Source: Corynebacterium freneyi
GTDB taxonomy: Bacteria; Actinomycetota; Actinomycetes; Mycobacteriales; Mycobacteriaceae
Assembly: GCF_030408835.1 (NCBI RefSeq)
Contig: NZ_CP047357.1
Coordinates: 1,364,001-1,428,000, forward strand
Direction of reading: 5' to 3'
DNA length: 64,000 nucleotides
The position numbers and the translations under genes are program-made. Below, piece by piece: positions 27,524-37,697 of this stretch (its first letter is position 1; each line of letters opens with the position of its first letter). The notes beneath the pieces are model-generated. The model searched no databases. It worked only from the letters and a program-made list of their open reading frames with translations, and had not been told where the DNA came from.

Positions 27524-29256
27524 GCGGCCTGCGCAAATGGCAGCAGGAGGCGCTGGACAAGTACCTGTCCACCAACCCGCGTGACTTCCTCGCGGTGGCG
27601 ACCCCCGGCGCGGGCAAGACGACATTCGCGCTGCGCATCGCCGCCGAGCTGCTGGCCCGCCGAATCGTCGAGCGGGTGATCGTCGTCGTGCCCACCGAGC
27701 ATCTGAAGGTGCAGTGGGCGGAGTCGGCGGCGCGGTCGGGCATCGCGCTGGACCCGGCGTTCACCAACGCCAAGGGAGTGGTCAACCCGGCCTACCACGG
27801 CATCGTGGTGACGTACGCCCAGGTGGCGGTGCACCCGTTCAAGCATCGCGCCGTCGCCGATGCGCGGCCGACGCTGGTGATCCTCGACGAGGTCCACCAC
27901 GGCGGTGACGCGAAGAGCTGGGGCGACGGCATCGCCGAGGCGTACGGGGGTGCGGAGCGCCGTCTGTGCCTGACGGGTACGCCGTTTCGTTCCGACGACG
28001 CCGCGATTCCGTTCGTGCGGTACGCCGAAGACGGTGAGGGGCATCTGAAGTCCGTCGCCGACCACGTCTACGGGTACGCCGACGCTCTGCGCGACGGGGT
28101 GGTTCGCCCGGTGGTGTTCCTGGCGTATTCGGGCGAGGCCCGGTGGCGGGACTCGGCCGGCGAGGAGTTCGCGGCGCGGCTGGGCACGATCATGAGCCCG
28201 GAGGAGACGACCCGGGCGTGGCGCACGGCGCTGGACCCGGGCGGCGATTGGATTCCGTCGGTGCTGCGGGCCGCGCACACGCGGTTGCTGCAGATGCGCA
28301 AGCACATTCCGGACGCCGGCGGGTTGGTCATCGCCACGGATGCGACGACCGCGCGCGCCTACAAGCGGGTGCTGGAGCAGCTCAGTTCCACTCCGGTGGC
28401 GTTGGTGCTTTCCGACGAACCGGGTTCGTCGGAGCGGATCCAGACGTTCTCCGATTCCACCGACGAGTGGATGGTCGCGGTGCGCATGGTGTCCGAGGGC
28501 GTCGACGTGCCCCGGTTGGCGGTGGGCGTGTATGCGACCAGTTCGTCGACGCCGCTGTTTTTCGCGCAGGCCATCGGCCGGTTCGTTCGTTCGCGCCGCC
28601 CCGGCGAGACCGCGTCGGTGTTCCTGCCGTCGGTGCCGGTGCTGCTGGATTTGGCGTCGCAGATGGAGGTCCAGCGCAACCATGTGTTGGGCAAGCCGCA
28701 CCGTCCGAGCGAGGGTTGGGACGATGACCTGGTCGCCGAGGCCAACCGCACCCGCAACGAGCCCGATGAGCTGCCGGCCTACGAGTCGTTGGGGGCCGAC
28801 GCGGAGCTCGACTATCTCATCTACGACGGTTCCTCCTACGGCACGGCCACAATGGCCGGTTCGGAGGAGGAGGCCGATTACCTGGGCTTGCCGGGGCTTC
28901 TCGACGCGGAGTCGATGCGCACTCTGCTGCGGAAGCGCCAGGAGGAGCAGTTGAAGGCGTCGACGGCGAAGGCCGAGCACGAACGGAAGACGGGTGAGCT
29001 CGACGCGGCGGAAGCGAAGCCCGAGTCCGGTGGCGCGCCGGAGGTGCCCATGCCCCGGCCGGGCGGGGTGGCCAGCGACGTGATCCCGAAGTTGCGCAAG
29101 GAGCTCAACACCCTCGTCGCCATGACGGCGGCGCGCACGGGCCGCAAGCACGGGCAGATCCACAACGAGGTGCGCCGCAACTGCGGTGGCCCGCCGACCG
29201 CCCTGTGCACGGAGCAGCAGTTGCGCGACCGCATCGGTTACCTGCGCAACTGGTGA
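27520..29256 (+). CDS. DEAD/DEAH-box helicase (RadD-like layout)
   Basis: 578 residues from a GTG at 27520 that overlaps the DUF3039 stop (GTGA). The core has ATPGAGKTTF (Walker A) and ILDEVHHGGD (DEVH box), then a second RecA-like domain around GRFVRSRRPGETASVF. A charged coiled region (about 490-530) precedes the end. The gene pair DUF3039-helicase is conserved in actinobacteria. A nucleic-acid translocase role is certain; whether it acts in repair is inference. Confidence 0.85.
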   Translation: MSGLRKWQQEALDKYLSTNPRDFLAVATPGAGKTTFALRIAAELLARRIVERVIVVVPTEHLKVQWAESAARSGIALDPAFTNAKGVVNPAYHGIVVTYAQVAVHPFKHRAVADARPTLVILDEVHHGGDAKSWGDGIAEAYGGAERRLCLTGTPFRSDDAAIPFVRYAEDGEGHLKSVADHVYGYADALRDGVVRPVVFLAYSGEARWRDSAGEEFAARLGTIMSPEETTRAWRTALDPGGDWIPSVLRAAHTRLLQMRKHIPDAGGLVIATDATTARAYKRVLEQLSSTPVALVLSDEPGSSERIQTFSDSTDEWMVAVRMVSEGVDVPRLAVGVYATSSSTPLFFAQAIGRFVRSRRPGETASVFLPSVPVLLDLASQMEVQRNHVLGKPHRPSEGWDDDLVAEANRTRNEPDELPAYESLGADAELDYLIYDGSSYGTATMAGSEEEADYLGLPGLLDAESMRTLLRKRQEEQLKASTAKAEHERKTGELDAAEAKPESGGAPEVPMPRPGGVASDVIPKLRKELNTLVAMTAARTGRKHGQIHNEVRRNCGGPPTALCTEQQLRDRIGYLRNW

Positions 29257-29346
29257 TGACGCCCGGCGCGCCGGGCCGGGTGGGGTACCGTTGGCACCCG
29301 CAGGAGAATGAGCCGCAGGAGTCAACCACCGCAGGAAGGAATCCCG

Positions 29347-29898
29347 ATGTCGCGACCCGATAACGCCGGATACGACCCGTTCGACACGCCGCAGCCCGGG
29401 CAGGGGCAGGGATTCCCGGGCGCCCAGGGCTTCGACGCCGGTGCCGGCTACCAGGGCAGCTACGACTATTCGTCGAACAATCCGTACCAGGCGCCCGTCG
29501 GTCAGCCGATGGCGCCGATGGCCTCGACGGCTCCGGCGGTGTCGACGGGTACGGGCCTGGCGGTCACGGCGCTGATCCTTGGTTTGCTCTCCATCCCGCT
29601 GGCGCCCGTGATTTTCGGCGGTGTGCTGGCCATCGCGGCGATCGTCTTCGCCATCTTCGCCCTGCGCGCCGCGTCGAAGGCCCGCAAGCTCGGACCGGTG
29701 CAGACCGGCGGCACCACGGCGATGTCGATTCTCGGCATCATTTTTTCGCTCGTCGGGTTGTTCATCGCCGCCTTCATGCTCTGGGCGGTGTGGCTGGGTG
29801 CCGGCGCGGTCTCGGGGTGCGAGCACCTCATCGACGACCCTGATGCGTTCGATGCGTGCGTCGAGGACGAGATCTTCGACCGCCTCGGACTGAACTGA
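29347..29898 (+). CDS. DUF4190 membrane protein (larger)
   Basis: 183 residues from the ATG at 29347 (AGGAAGG upstream). A Gln/Gly/Tyr-rich disordered head of about 55 residues leads into a DUF4190-type pair of transmembrane segments (VTALILGLLSIPLAPVIFGG and SILGIIFSLVGLFIAAF). A short acidic tail has two Cys (CEHLIDD, DACVEDE). Its smaller paralogue follows 43 bases later. Function unknown. Confidence 0.8.
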   Translation: MSRPDNAGYDPFDTPQPGQGQGFPGAQGFDAGAGYQGSYDYSSNNPYQAPVGQPMAPMASTAPAVSTGTGLAVTALILGLLSIPLAPVIFGGVLAIAAIVFAIFALRAASKARKLGPVQTGGTTAMSILGIIFSLVGLFIAAFMLWAVWLGAGAVSGCEHLIDDPDAFDACVEDEIFDRLGLN

Positions 29899-29941
29899 TC
29901 CTTCCCCGTCTGACCTTTCGACCAACAGGAGCACCACCGCA

Positions 29942-30352
29942 ATGAGCAATCTCGCCACCGACGGATACGGGCCCGACGGCATCGACGGTTCGTCCGTCGG
30001 TCGCCAGCTCGGACTCATTTCCCTGGTCACGGGTCTCGGCGGGCTCATCACGTCGGCGTTCATCATCGGTGCGCCGGTGGGCGCGGTCGCGGTGATTCTC
30101 GGGCTCATCGCGATCGTGAAGTCCATCCGCGCGCACAAGCGCATCGAGGCCGCCGGCCGCGAACCCCGCACGGGCGGCGCGTTCGGCATGGGCCTCATCG
30201 GAGTCATCACCGGCGCATTGGCCATCGCCATTTCGTTGGCGCTGATCGTCGCCGCGCAAAACGTCATCGAAGAAGCCGACGAAAAGTGCGGCCACCTGGG
30301 CAACACCACACCGGAGTACCTCGAGTGCGTGCGCGATAACGTCGGACGGTAG
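29942..30352 (+). CDS. DUF4190-like membrane protein (smaller)
   Basis: 136 residues. Two hydrophobic segments and a Cys-containing acidic tail (CGHLGN, LECVRDN) parallel the preceding gene, indicating duplication. AGGAG lies about 10 bases upstream. Probably in one unit with its neighbours; the DUF418 gene starts six bases after its stop. Confidence 0.75.
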   Translation: MSNLATDGYGPDGIDGSSVGRQLGLISLVTGLGGLITSAFIIGAPVGAVAVILGLIAIVKSIRAHKRIEAAGREPRTGGAFGMGLIGVITGALAIAISLALIVAAQNVIEEADEKCGHLGNTTPEYLECVRDNVGR

Positions 30353-30358
30353 CGGACG

Positions 30359-31615
30359 ATGGAGCGAATCCTGGCGCCGGACGTGGCGCGCGGCTTCATG
30401 CTGCTGGGCATCGCCGTGGCCAATGCGGTGACGGCGTGGCTGATGATGGGCTCGCCGTCGACGGGGGACGAGCGCTCCCTGCCGACCGACGAATTCGTCA
30501 TCGTGCTCAACGACGTCCTCGTGCACACCCGCGGGCTGCCGATGTTCGCGACGCTGTTCGGCTACGGCATCGGCATGCTGGTCATGCGCGAGTACCGGCG
30601 CTGCGCCCCGTGGCCTGCGGCGCGGGCGCTGTTGTTGAAGAGGTACGGGTGGTTGGCGCTGTTCGGAGTCATCCACGCGATCTTTCTTTTCTTCGGCGAC
30701 ATTCTGCTCCTGTACTCGCTGTTGGGGCTCATCGTCACGTTCCTCGTGCCGCTGAAGAACAGGACGCTGCTGTGGATCGCCGGCGTGCTCGGCGTGGTGT
30801 CCATCGGGATCAGTTTCCTCACCGCCGGAATGAACGGTGACATCGAAGACGCCGTGTTCTCCGGCGCCGACGACACCTTGCTGCCCTTCATGGGCGAAGG
30901 CTTCGTGGGCCAACAGCTCGTCGTCGGCGTCATCGCCGTCGTGTCCTCGCCTTTCGTCATTGCGATCGCCGGGCCGCAGCTGATGGCGCTGATGCTCGTC
31001 GGTCTCGTCGCCGCCCGGATGCGGGTGCTGGAGGAATCGGCCGCTCACGTTCGGCTGCTGTCCATCGTCGCCGCCTTCGGCATCACCGCCGCAGTGGTCA
31101 CCGGTGTGCCGGCGGGACTGGACACGCTCGGGGTCGTCGACGCGGCCTGGACGCAGGGGCTCAGCGACGCCGCCGGCCTGTTCGCCGGTCCGGGGCTCGT
31201 CGCCCTCATCGCGCTGGTGTGCCTGCCGACGCAGCGCCGCATCCGCGAGGCCGCCGCCCGGGGCGACACCCTCGCGCCGCCGTTGCCCCTGGGCATGTTG
31301 CAGGCGCTGGGCCAGCGGTCCATGTCCGGCTACGTCACCCAGTCGGTGTTGTTCCTCGTGCTCGCCGGATCGTGGAGCCTGGACCTGTTCACCGATGAGT
31401 CGGTGACCATCATCTGCCTGTGGGCCACCGGCGTGTGGCTGTTCACCCTCATCGCCGCATGGCTGCTGGCCAAGGCGGACAAGCCCGGGCCGCTGGAGGC
31501 CGTCCACCGGCGCCTGACCTACGGGTCGAAGAACGGAAAGGGCGGGCGTCGCCAAGCAATGCCGCCCATGCCGGGACCGCACGCCGGAGGAGCGCCGGGC
31601 GCGGCAACACCCTGA
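30359..31615 (+). CDS. DUF418 (YeiB-type) membrane protein
   Basis: 418 residues with about ten transmembrane segments. The N-terminal PDVARGFMLLGIAVAN and TLFGYGIGM, and the C-terminal GQRSMSGYVTQS, match the YeiB/DUF418 family, relatives of acyltransferase-3-like membrane proteins. Function unassigned; a membrane acyl or lipid modification role is only inferred. It follows the DUF4190 gene by six bases. Confidence 0.85.
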   Translation: MERILAPDVARGFMLLGIAVANAVTAWLMMGSPSTGDERSLPTDEFVIVLNDVLVHTRGLPMFATLFGYGIGMLVMREYRRCAPWPAARALLLKRYGWLALFGVIHAIFLFFGDILLLYSLLGLIVTFLVPLKNRTLLWIAGVLGVVSIGISFLTAGMNGDIEDAVFSGADDTLLPFMGEGFVGQQLVVGVIAVVSSPFVIAIAGPQLMALMLVGLVAARMRVLEESAAHVRLLSIVAAFGITAAVVTGVPAGLDTLGVVDAAWTQGLSDAAGLFAGPGLVALIALVCLPTQRRIREAAARGDTLAPPLPLGMLQALGQRSMSGYVTQSVLFLVLAGSWSLDLFTDESVTIICLWATGVWLFTLIAAWLLAKADKPGPLEAVHRRLTYGSKNGKGGRRQAMPPMPGPHAGGAPGAATP

Positions 31616-31749
31616 TTCGGGGGCACCCTCGGGCGGTGATAGGCCACGGTTGTCAATGCGATATTGTGGGTTTGTACCACGTTCATCCGGCGCCGTGACG
31701 GACTACACCGATCGAACGGCGGCGCCCGTGCAGAGGGAGCGACGTCACG

Positions 31750-33417
31750 ATGTCGACCGCACACCCAACCGGACGGACCTCGGCCAGCGCGGCCGCGGAG
31801 TTGTCACCGGGCCAGCAGGATCGGGGCGACGGCCCCCGCGAACTATTCCGCAAAAGATTCGGACTGATCACGGGCGTGGTCCTCGCCCTGGCGGTGTACT
31901 ACTTCATGCCGTCGGATCTCGACCACATGCTGCGCGGCACCGCGGCGATCGCCGTGCTCATGGCCGCGTGGTGGATGTCGGAGGCCATCCCGATCACCGT
32001 CACGGCGCTGCTGCCGCTGGTGCTGTTCCCGGCGCTGGGGATTGCGAAGATCGGCGACTTTTCGGGGCAGTACACCGCGCCGACGATCTTCCTGTTCATG
32101 GGCGGGTTCCTGCTGGCCCTGGGCATGCAGCGGTGGAACCTGCACAAGCGCGTGGCGCTGTGGGTGCTGGTGGCCATGGGGTCGTCGCCGAAGATGCTGA
32201 TCCTGGGCTTCATGATCGCCACCGGCTTCCTGTCGATGTGGGTGTCCAACACCGCCACCGCCGTGATGATGTTGCCCATCGGCGTGTCCGTCCTGTCGCT
32301 CATCGTGGGCATGCTCCGGGATGAGGCGAAGGCGGCGAAGGAGGGGGCCCCGTCCCGCACGGGCGGTTACCGGCACGCGTCGCTGTCCGAAGGCGAGGCC
32401 GAGATCCTCGAGGCCGACGGCGACGCCGTGGCCGGCGAGGCGGGGGAGCAGCAGTACGAGCACTCCACCGACCCGGAGCCGCAGTCGAACTTCGGCATCG
32501 CGTTGATGCTGGGCATCGCGTACGCGGCGTCGATCGGTTCGCTGGGCACGATCATCGGCACTCCGCCGAACGCGATGTTGGCGGCGTACATGGCCGAGCA
32601 GGGCGTGAACATCGGCTTCGGCCAGTGGATGCTGCTCGGTGTGCCGGTGGCCGTGGTGCTGATGGCGGCGGCGTGGTTCGTGCTGACGAACGTGATCTTC
32701 AAGCCGGAGATCGACCACATTCCCGGTGGCCGCGCCCTGATGCGCGAGGAGTTGGGCAAGCTCGGCGGCATGTCGCAGGGCGAGCGTCGCGTGCTGATGG
32801 TGTTCTTCGTCGCCGCGGCGGCGTGGGTGTTCGTGCCCGTGCTGTGGCCGGAGACGATGATCGCCGACGCCGTCATCGCCATGGCGGTCGGCATCGCGCT
32901 GTTCATCATTCCGGGCGGGCCGAACGGCGTGAAGCTGCTGCGGTGGGAGGACGCCCTGGAGTTGCCGTGGGGCGTGCTGTTGCTGTTCGGCGGCGGCCTC
33001 GCGTTGTCGAAGCAGTTCACCGAGTCGGGCCTGTCGGACTGGATCGGCGACCAGATGTCGAGCCTCGGGTTCCTGCCGATTGCCCTGTTGGTCGTCGCTG
33101 TGGGCCTGGTGGTGCTGGTGCTGACGGAGTTCACGTCGAACACGGCGACGGCTGCGACGTTCCTGCCGTTGGTTGGTGCGATGGCCATTGGTCTGGGCAT
33201 CGATCAGATGCTGCTGGCGGTGCCGGTGGCGTTGGCTGCGACGTCGGCGTTCATGATGCCGGTGGCCACCCCGCCGAACGCCATCGCGTACGGCTCGGGT
33301 TACGTGTCGATGGGCAACATGGTTCGCGCCGGCATTTGGCTCAACATCATCGCCCTGGTGGTCGTTTCCGCGGCGGCCATGACGTTGTTGGGCTGGGTGT
33401 TCGGGGTCGTGTACTAG
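31750..33417 (+). CDS. SLC13/DASS-family anion:Na+ symporter
   Basis: 555 residues with a DASS fold. The paired signature loops are visible twice: SNTATAVMMLP with GTPPNAML, and SNTATAATFLP with ATPPNAIAYGSG. These bind Na+ and the dicarboxylate. A hydrophilic insertion (about residues 195-240, Glu/Ala-rich) separates the repeats. Import of C4-dicarboxylates or related anions is likely; sulfate is possible. A terminator follows at 33474-33508. Confidence 0.92.
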   Translation: MSTAHPTGRTSASAAAELSPGQQDRGDGPRELFRKRFGLITGVVLALAVYYFMPSDLDHMLRGTAAIAVLMAAWWMSEAIPITVTALLPLVLFPALGIAKIGDFSGQYTAPTIFLFMGGFLLALGMQRWNLHKRVALWVLVAMGSSPKMLILGFMIATGFLSMWVSNTATAVMMLPIGVSVLSLIVGMLRDEAKAAKEGAPSRTGGYRHASLSEGEAEILEADGDAVAGEAGEQQYEHSTDPEPQSNFGIALMLGIAYAASIGSLGTIIGTPPNAMLAAYMAEQGVNIGFGQWMLLGVPVAVVLMAAAWFVLTNVIFKPEIDHIPGGRALMREELGKLGGMSQGERRVLMVFFVAAAAWVFVPVLWPETMIADAVIAMAVGIALFIIPGGPNGVKLLRWEDALELPWGVLLLFGGGLALSKQFTESGLSDWIGDQMSSLGFLPIALLVVAVGLVVLVLTEFTSNTATAATFLPLVGAMAIGLGIDQMLLAVPVALAATSAFMMPVATPPNAIAYGSGYVSMGNMVRAGIWLNIIALVVVSAAAMTLLGWVFGVVY

Positions 33418-33473
33418 AGGTCCCGGCCAGAAGGTCCGGCATGGGCCCTGAGCAGGGCCGTTGCGTGACGACG

Positions 33474-33508
33474 AGGCGGCGCACCGGTGGGGCGGTGCGC
33501 CGCCTTTG
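33474..33508 (+). terminator. Terminator after the DASS transporter
   Basis: Perfect 12-base arms AGGCGGCGCACC (33474-33485) and GGTGCGCCGCCT (33494-33505) with an eight-base loop and a short T run. The 11 bases directly before it, GCGTGACGACG (33463-33473), are a one-mismatch form of the window-wide 11-mer. Confidence 0.75.
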
Positions 33509-33705
33509 GCATGGTCGGGTCGTGATCGCCGGGTGATGTGCTTCTCAAGCCGATCTGCCGGCGACGAAAGGTGCGCCTGGCCCGGAACTGGCCGGGATTA
33601 TTGCAAAACGGGGGCCAATTCAAAGTCATGTCTAATGAGTTGTGGAACTCATCTGCGGGGGGGGCGCCCGAACGGCGCTCTTTAAGTATCAAATTAAATA
33701 ACGCT

Positions 33706-33756
33706 TTGGTAAGATTCAATAGTCCGTCAAGAATTGACCGCCGGAAGGAAGCTAGT
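33706..33756 (+). promoter_or_regulatory. AT-rich control region shared by the two LAQTG genes
   Basis: GGTAAGATT at 33708-33716, then AGTCC, GAATTGACC and GGAAGGA, is matched before the second gene (35336-35380) by GGTAATTTT, AGTCC, GAATTGACC and GAAAGGAA. The upstream region was duplicated with the gene. The surrounding 33,660-33,720 is far more AT-rich than the chromosome around it. Confidence 0.5.
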
Positions 33757-34326
33757 ATGAAGAAGATCACTCGCCGCGTCGCGTCCGTGGGTGTCGCGAC
33801 GTCGATGCTCGTGTCGGGGGCGGCGATCGCCGCGCCGACTGCTGGAGCGCAGGCGCAGTCCGGCCTGGCCATCGCCGCCATCGTCATCGGGGGTTCGTCG
33901 GCTCTCGGTTCCTCCGCTCTGGGCTCCTCGGCGCTGGGCTCGTCCGCCGCTGGGTCCTCGGCGCTGGGTTCGTCGGCCCTGGGTTCGTCTGCGGTTGACT
34001 CCAGTGCCGCCGGCTCCGCTGCCCTGGGTTCCGCTTCGCTGGGCTCCGCCAACCTGGACACGCCGGGCATTGAGGTTCCGGAGCCCCCGACTCCGGAGGC
34101 CCCCGAGGCTCCGGCCGAGGAGGAGGCCCCGGCTCCGGAGAAGCCGGAGGGCGACGGCAAGGCTGCCGAGGAGGCCAAGCCGGCTCCCGCCGAGATCAAC
34201 AAGGCCGCCGAGGCTCCGTCCGGCCTGGCTCAGACCGGTGTCGAGGCCTGGATGTTCCTCCTGGCCGGTGGGCTCGCCGCCATGCTCGGCGCTGCTCTGA
34301 TCGTCCTCCGTAAGTTCGCGAAGTAG
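33757..34326 (+). CDS. LAQTG-anchored SSALG-repeat surface protein (copy 1)
   Basis: 189 residues (GGAAGGA seven bases upstream). A signal peptide ends near AGAQA. Residues 46-101 are eleven five-residue units of the type GSSAL, with Leu, Ala or Val every fifth residue. A Pro/Glu/Ala-rich spacer (103-150) reaches a sorting signal: L157-A-Q-T-G161, a hydrophobic span, and the basic tail RKFAK. LAXTG is the preference of class E sortases. I recognise no family. Length, order and spacing suggest a wall-anchored stalk with a repeated rigid head. Confidence 0.8.
   Translation: MKKITRRVASVGVATSMLVSGAAIAAPTAGAQAQSGLAIAAIVIGGSSALGSSALGSSALGSSAAGSSALGSSALGSSAVDSSAAGSAALGSASLGSANLDTPGIEVPEPPTPEAPEAPAEEEAPAPEKPEGDGKAAEEAKPAPAEINKAAEAPSGLAQTGVEAWMFLLAGGLAAMLGAALIVLRKFAK
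33892..34059 (+). repeat. Five-residue repeat tract, copy 1
   Basis: About eleven 15-base units encoding GSSAL-type pentads. Late units degrade to SSAVD, SAALG, SASLG and SANLD. Confidence 0.9.
34096..34323 (+). repeat. 228-base direct repeat, copy 1
   Basis: Encodes the Pro/Glu spacer and LAQTG anchor. It is matched without gaps, with few substitutions, by 35754-35981 (1.66 kb away, same strand), so homologous recombination could delete the SGNH gene between them. Confidence 0.85.
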
Positions 34327-34386
34327 CTTCCTGCGGGCATTTGCTTTTGTGACGGCATCGATCTAGAGAAAGAATCACGAAATTCA

Positions 34387-35217
34387 ATGACCAAGCGATC
34401 CGTGTGCAAGCGGGCACTGTCGGTGGTTGGCGTCGCAGGACTGGTGGTTGCCTCTGCATTTGTCGCCCCTCACGCCATGGCGTCTCCTGCGGGCAATTAC
34501 GTCGCGTTCGGTGACTCGTACCCCGCTGACGCGGGGCAGATGTCTCCCGTGGAGGTGGGGGCCGGCGGCTGTGCGCAGTCGGTGCGCAACATCTCCCGGC
34601 TCGTGGCAAATCAGGTTGACCTGGAACTGAGGGACTACACCTGCAACGGAACGGTGGTGTTTACTCCAACACCGAAGTACCTGAACAATCAGGTCGACGC
34701 GGCTGTCAGGTCCGGAGCCCTGGATTCGGGCACCAAATTGGTGACGCTGCTCGCCGGAGCGAATGACGCCTTCCAGGCATCGTGGACGCCCACGGCGTTC
34801 CAAGATGAGATGTTCCACACGGCCATGGTGATGGCGGTGGAAAAGGTCCAGCAGGCTGCGCCCAACGCGAAGATCATGATCGTCGGTTATCCGGAATTCA
34901 CTTCCCGGGATGGTTCGCATTACGGATGTCCGGTGAACGTATTCGGGTTTGCTCCTCAGGTGTCGATGCCGATGGTCAACGCTGCGGAGAATGCCGTGCA
35001 GAACAGGCAGGTGAGGGCGGCAGCCGAAACGGGCGTGATGTTCCTCAATATGAAGGATCGCTCCAACGTTGAGGCGGGAATGTGCGCGCCGGATGGCGAA
35101 CGCAACGTTTCTGCGGTCATCGATTCCGATGTGTACCAGTACAACATGGGAAATCACTTGACCTTCAAGGGTAGTGGCGTGTTCGCGGACGCAATTGCCG
35201 AGGCGTATAGGGGCTAG
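34387..35217 (+). CDS. Secreted SGNH/GDSL hydrolase
   Basis: 276 residues. The signal peptide ends near HAMA (residue 32). The GDSY block puts the nucleophile at Ser44; GAND (124-127) is block III; His257 lies in NHLTFKG, block V. The usual Asp three residues before His is Met here; the nearest Asp is 248, so the enzyme may work with a Ser-His dyad. Four Cys in the mature part (62, 86, 181, 233) suggest two disulfides. A lower GC content than the neighbours and rarer codons hint at transfer. It lies between the two LAQTG genes. Substrate unknown; an ester or wall-lipid target is inferred. Confidence 0.8.
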   Translation: MTKRSVCKRALSVVGVAGLVVASAFVAPHAMASPAGNYVAFGDSYPADAGQMSPVEVGAGGCAQSVRNISRLVANQVDLELRDYTCNGTVVFTPTPKYLNNQVDAAVRSGALDSGTKLVTLLAGANDAFQASWTPTAFQDEMFHTAMVMAVEKVQQAAPNAKIMIVGYPEFTSRDGSHYGCPVNVFGFAPQVSMPMVNAAENAVQNRQVRAAAETGVMFLNMKDRSNVEAGMCAPDGERNVSAVIDSDVYQYNMGNHLTFKGSGVFADAIAEAYRG

Positions 35218-35260
35218 CCTTACGTAGGGTGCGCTAGTGGTTCGCCTCACCCACTTAATG

Positions 35261-35291
35261 CCCCCGTTATGGTTACGTGATACCCCCGTTA
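35261..35291 (+). repeat. CCCCCGTTA direct repeat, 22-base period
   Basis: CCCCCGTTA at 35261-35269 and 35283-35291, two helical turns apart, upstream of the second LAQTG gene. Possible regulator site. Confidence 0.4.
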
Positions 35292-35314
35292 AGGTGTGGT
35301 AATCATCACATAAT

Positions 35315-35328
35315 CCTTTTATAAAAGG
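35315..35328. promoter_or_regulatory. Perfect 14-base palindrome CCTTTTATAAAAGG
   Basis: A perfect palindrome in an AT-rich stretch about 10 bases before TAATTT (35338-35343, candidate -10) of the second LAQTG gene. Likely a dimeric regulator operator; the first copy lacks it. Confidence 0.5.
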
Positions 35329-35384
35329 TCTGTGTGGTAATTTTACCGAGTCCATTGGGAATTGACCTCTGAAAGGAATTCAAC

Positions 35385-35984
35385 ATGAAAAAGTTTGGCC
35401 GCCGGGCTCTTGCCGCAGGTGTTGCGGCGTCGATGCTGCTGGCGATGGCGCCCTCGGAGGCGTCGGCGGTAAGTGACTCCCGACGTCTGCCCATCATCAT
35501 CGGTGGCGTCGTGGCCGGTTCGGCCGCGCTGGGTTCGTCTGCATCCTCTTCTGGTTCGTCGTCTCTCGGCTCTTCCGCGCTCGGCTCGTCGGCGCTGGGC
35601 TCCTCTGCTTTGGGATCGTCGGCCGTCGGCTCCTCCGCTGCCGGGTCTGCTGCGGGCTCGTCCGCCCTGGGTTCGTCTGCTCTCGGTTCGTCCGGCCTGG
35701 ATACCCCGGGCATTGAGCTGCCGACCCCCGAGGTCCCCGAGGTCCCGGCTCCGGAGGCCCCCGAGGCTCCGGCCGAGGAGGAGACCCCGGCTCCGGAGAA
35801 GCCGGAGGCCGACGGCAAGGCTGCCGACGAGACCAAGCCGGCTCCCGCCGAGATCAACAAGGCTGCCGACGCTCCGTCCGGTCTGGCCCAGACCGGTGTT
35901 GAGGCCTGGATGTTCCTGCTGGGCGGTGGCCTGATCGCCATGCTCGGCGCCGCCCTGATCGCGGTTCGCAAGTTCGCCAACTAA
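35385..35984 (+). CDS. LAQTG-anchored SSALG-repeat surface protein (copy 2)
   Basis: 199 residues; paralogue of 33757-34326. A signal peptide ends near SEASA. Residues 45-105 are imperfect GSSAL pentads (one unit broken by SASSSG). The Pro/Glu/Ala spacer and anchor L167-A-Q-T-G171, hydrophobic span and RKFAN tail are almost identical to copy 1. AAAGGAA precedes the ATG. It is the last gene before the sigA terminator, which is on the other strand. Confidence 0.8.
   Translation: MKKFGRRALAAGVAASMLLAMAPSEASAVSDSRRLPIIIGGVVAGSAALGSSASSSGSSSLGSSALGSSALGSSALGSSAVGSSAAGSAAGSSALGSSALGSSGLDTPGIELPTPEVPEVPAPEAPEAPAEEETPAPEKPEADGKAADETKPAPAEINKAADAPSGLAQTGVEAWMFLLGGGLIAMLGAALIAVRKFAN
35517..35699 (+). 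repeat. Five-residue repeat tract, copy 2
   Basis: About twelve pentad units, imperfect near the start. Same 15-base periodicity as copy 1. Confidence 0.88.
35754..35981 (+). repeat. 228-base direct repeat, copy 2
   Basis: Gap-free partner of 34096-34323. Confidence 0.85.
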
Positions 35985-36045
35985 CGGCCGCACTGCGGTT
36001 GAGCCAACCGCCGCATTGCGGCGGGATCAGTGGCCGCACCGCGAC

Positions 36046-36090
36046 GCAAAAACATCGCGCCCATCACCATCCGGTGATGGGCGCGATGTT
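36046..36090 (-). terminator. sigA terminator
   Basis: Perfect 18-base arms AACATCGCGCCCATCACC (36051-36068) and its complement (36073-36090) with a four-base loop. On the minus strand it ends in TTTTT. It lies 24 bases past the sigA stop. Confidence 0.9.
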
Positions 36091-36113
36091 GCTTCGTGCA
36101 GGGGAGTGCCGCC

Positions 36114-37697
<1,584 letters not shown>

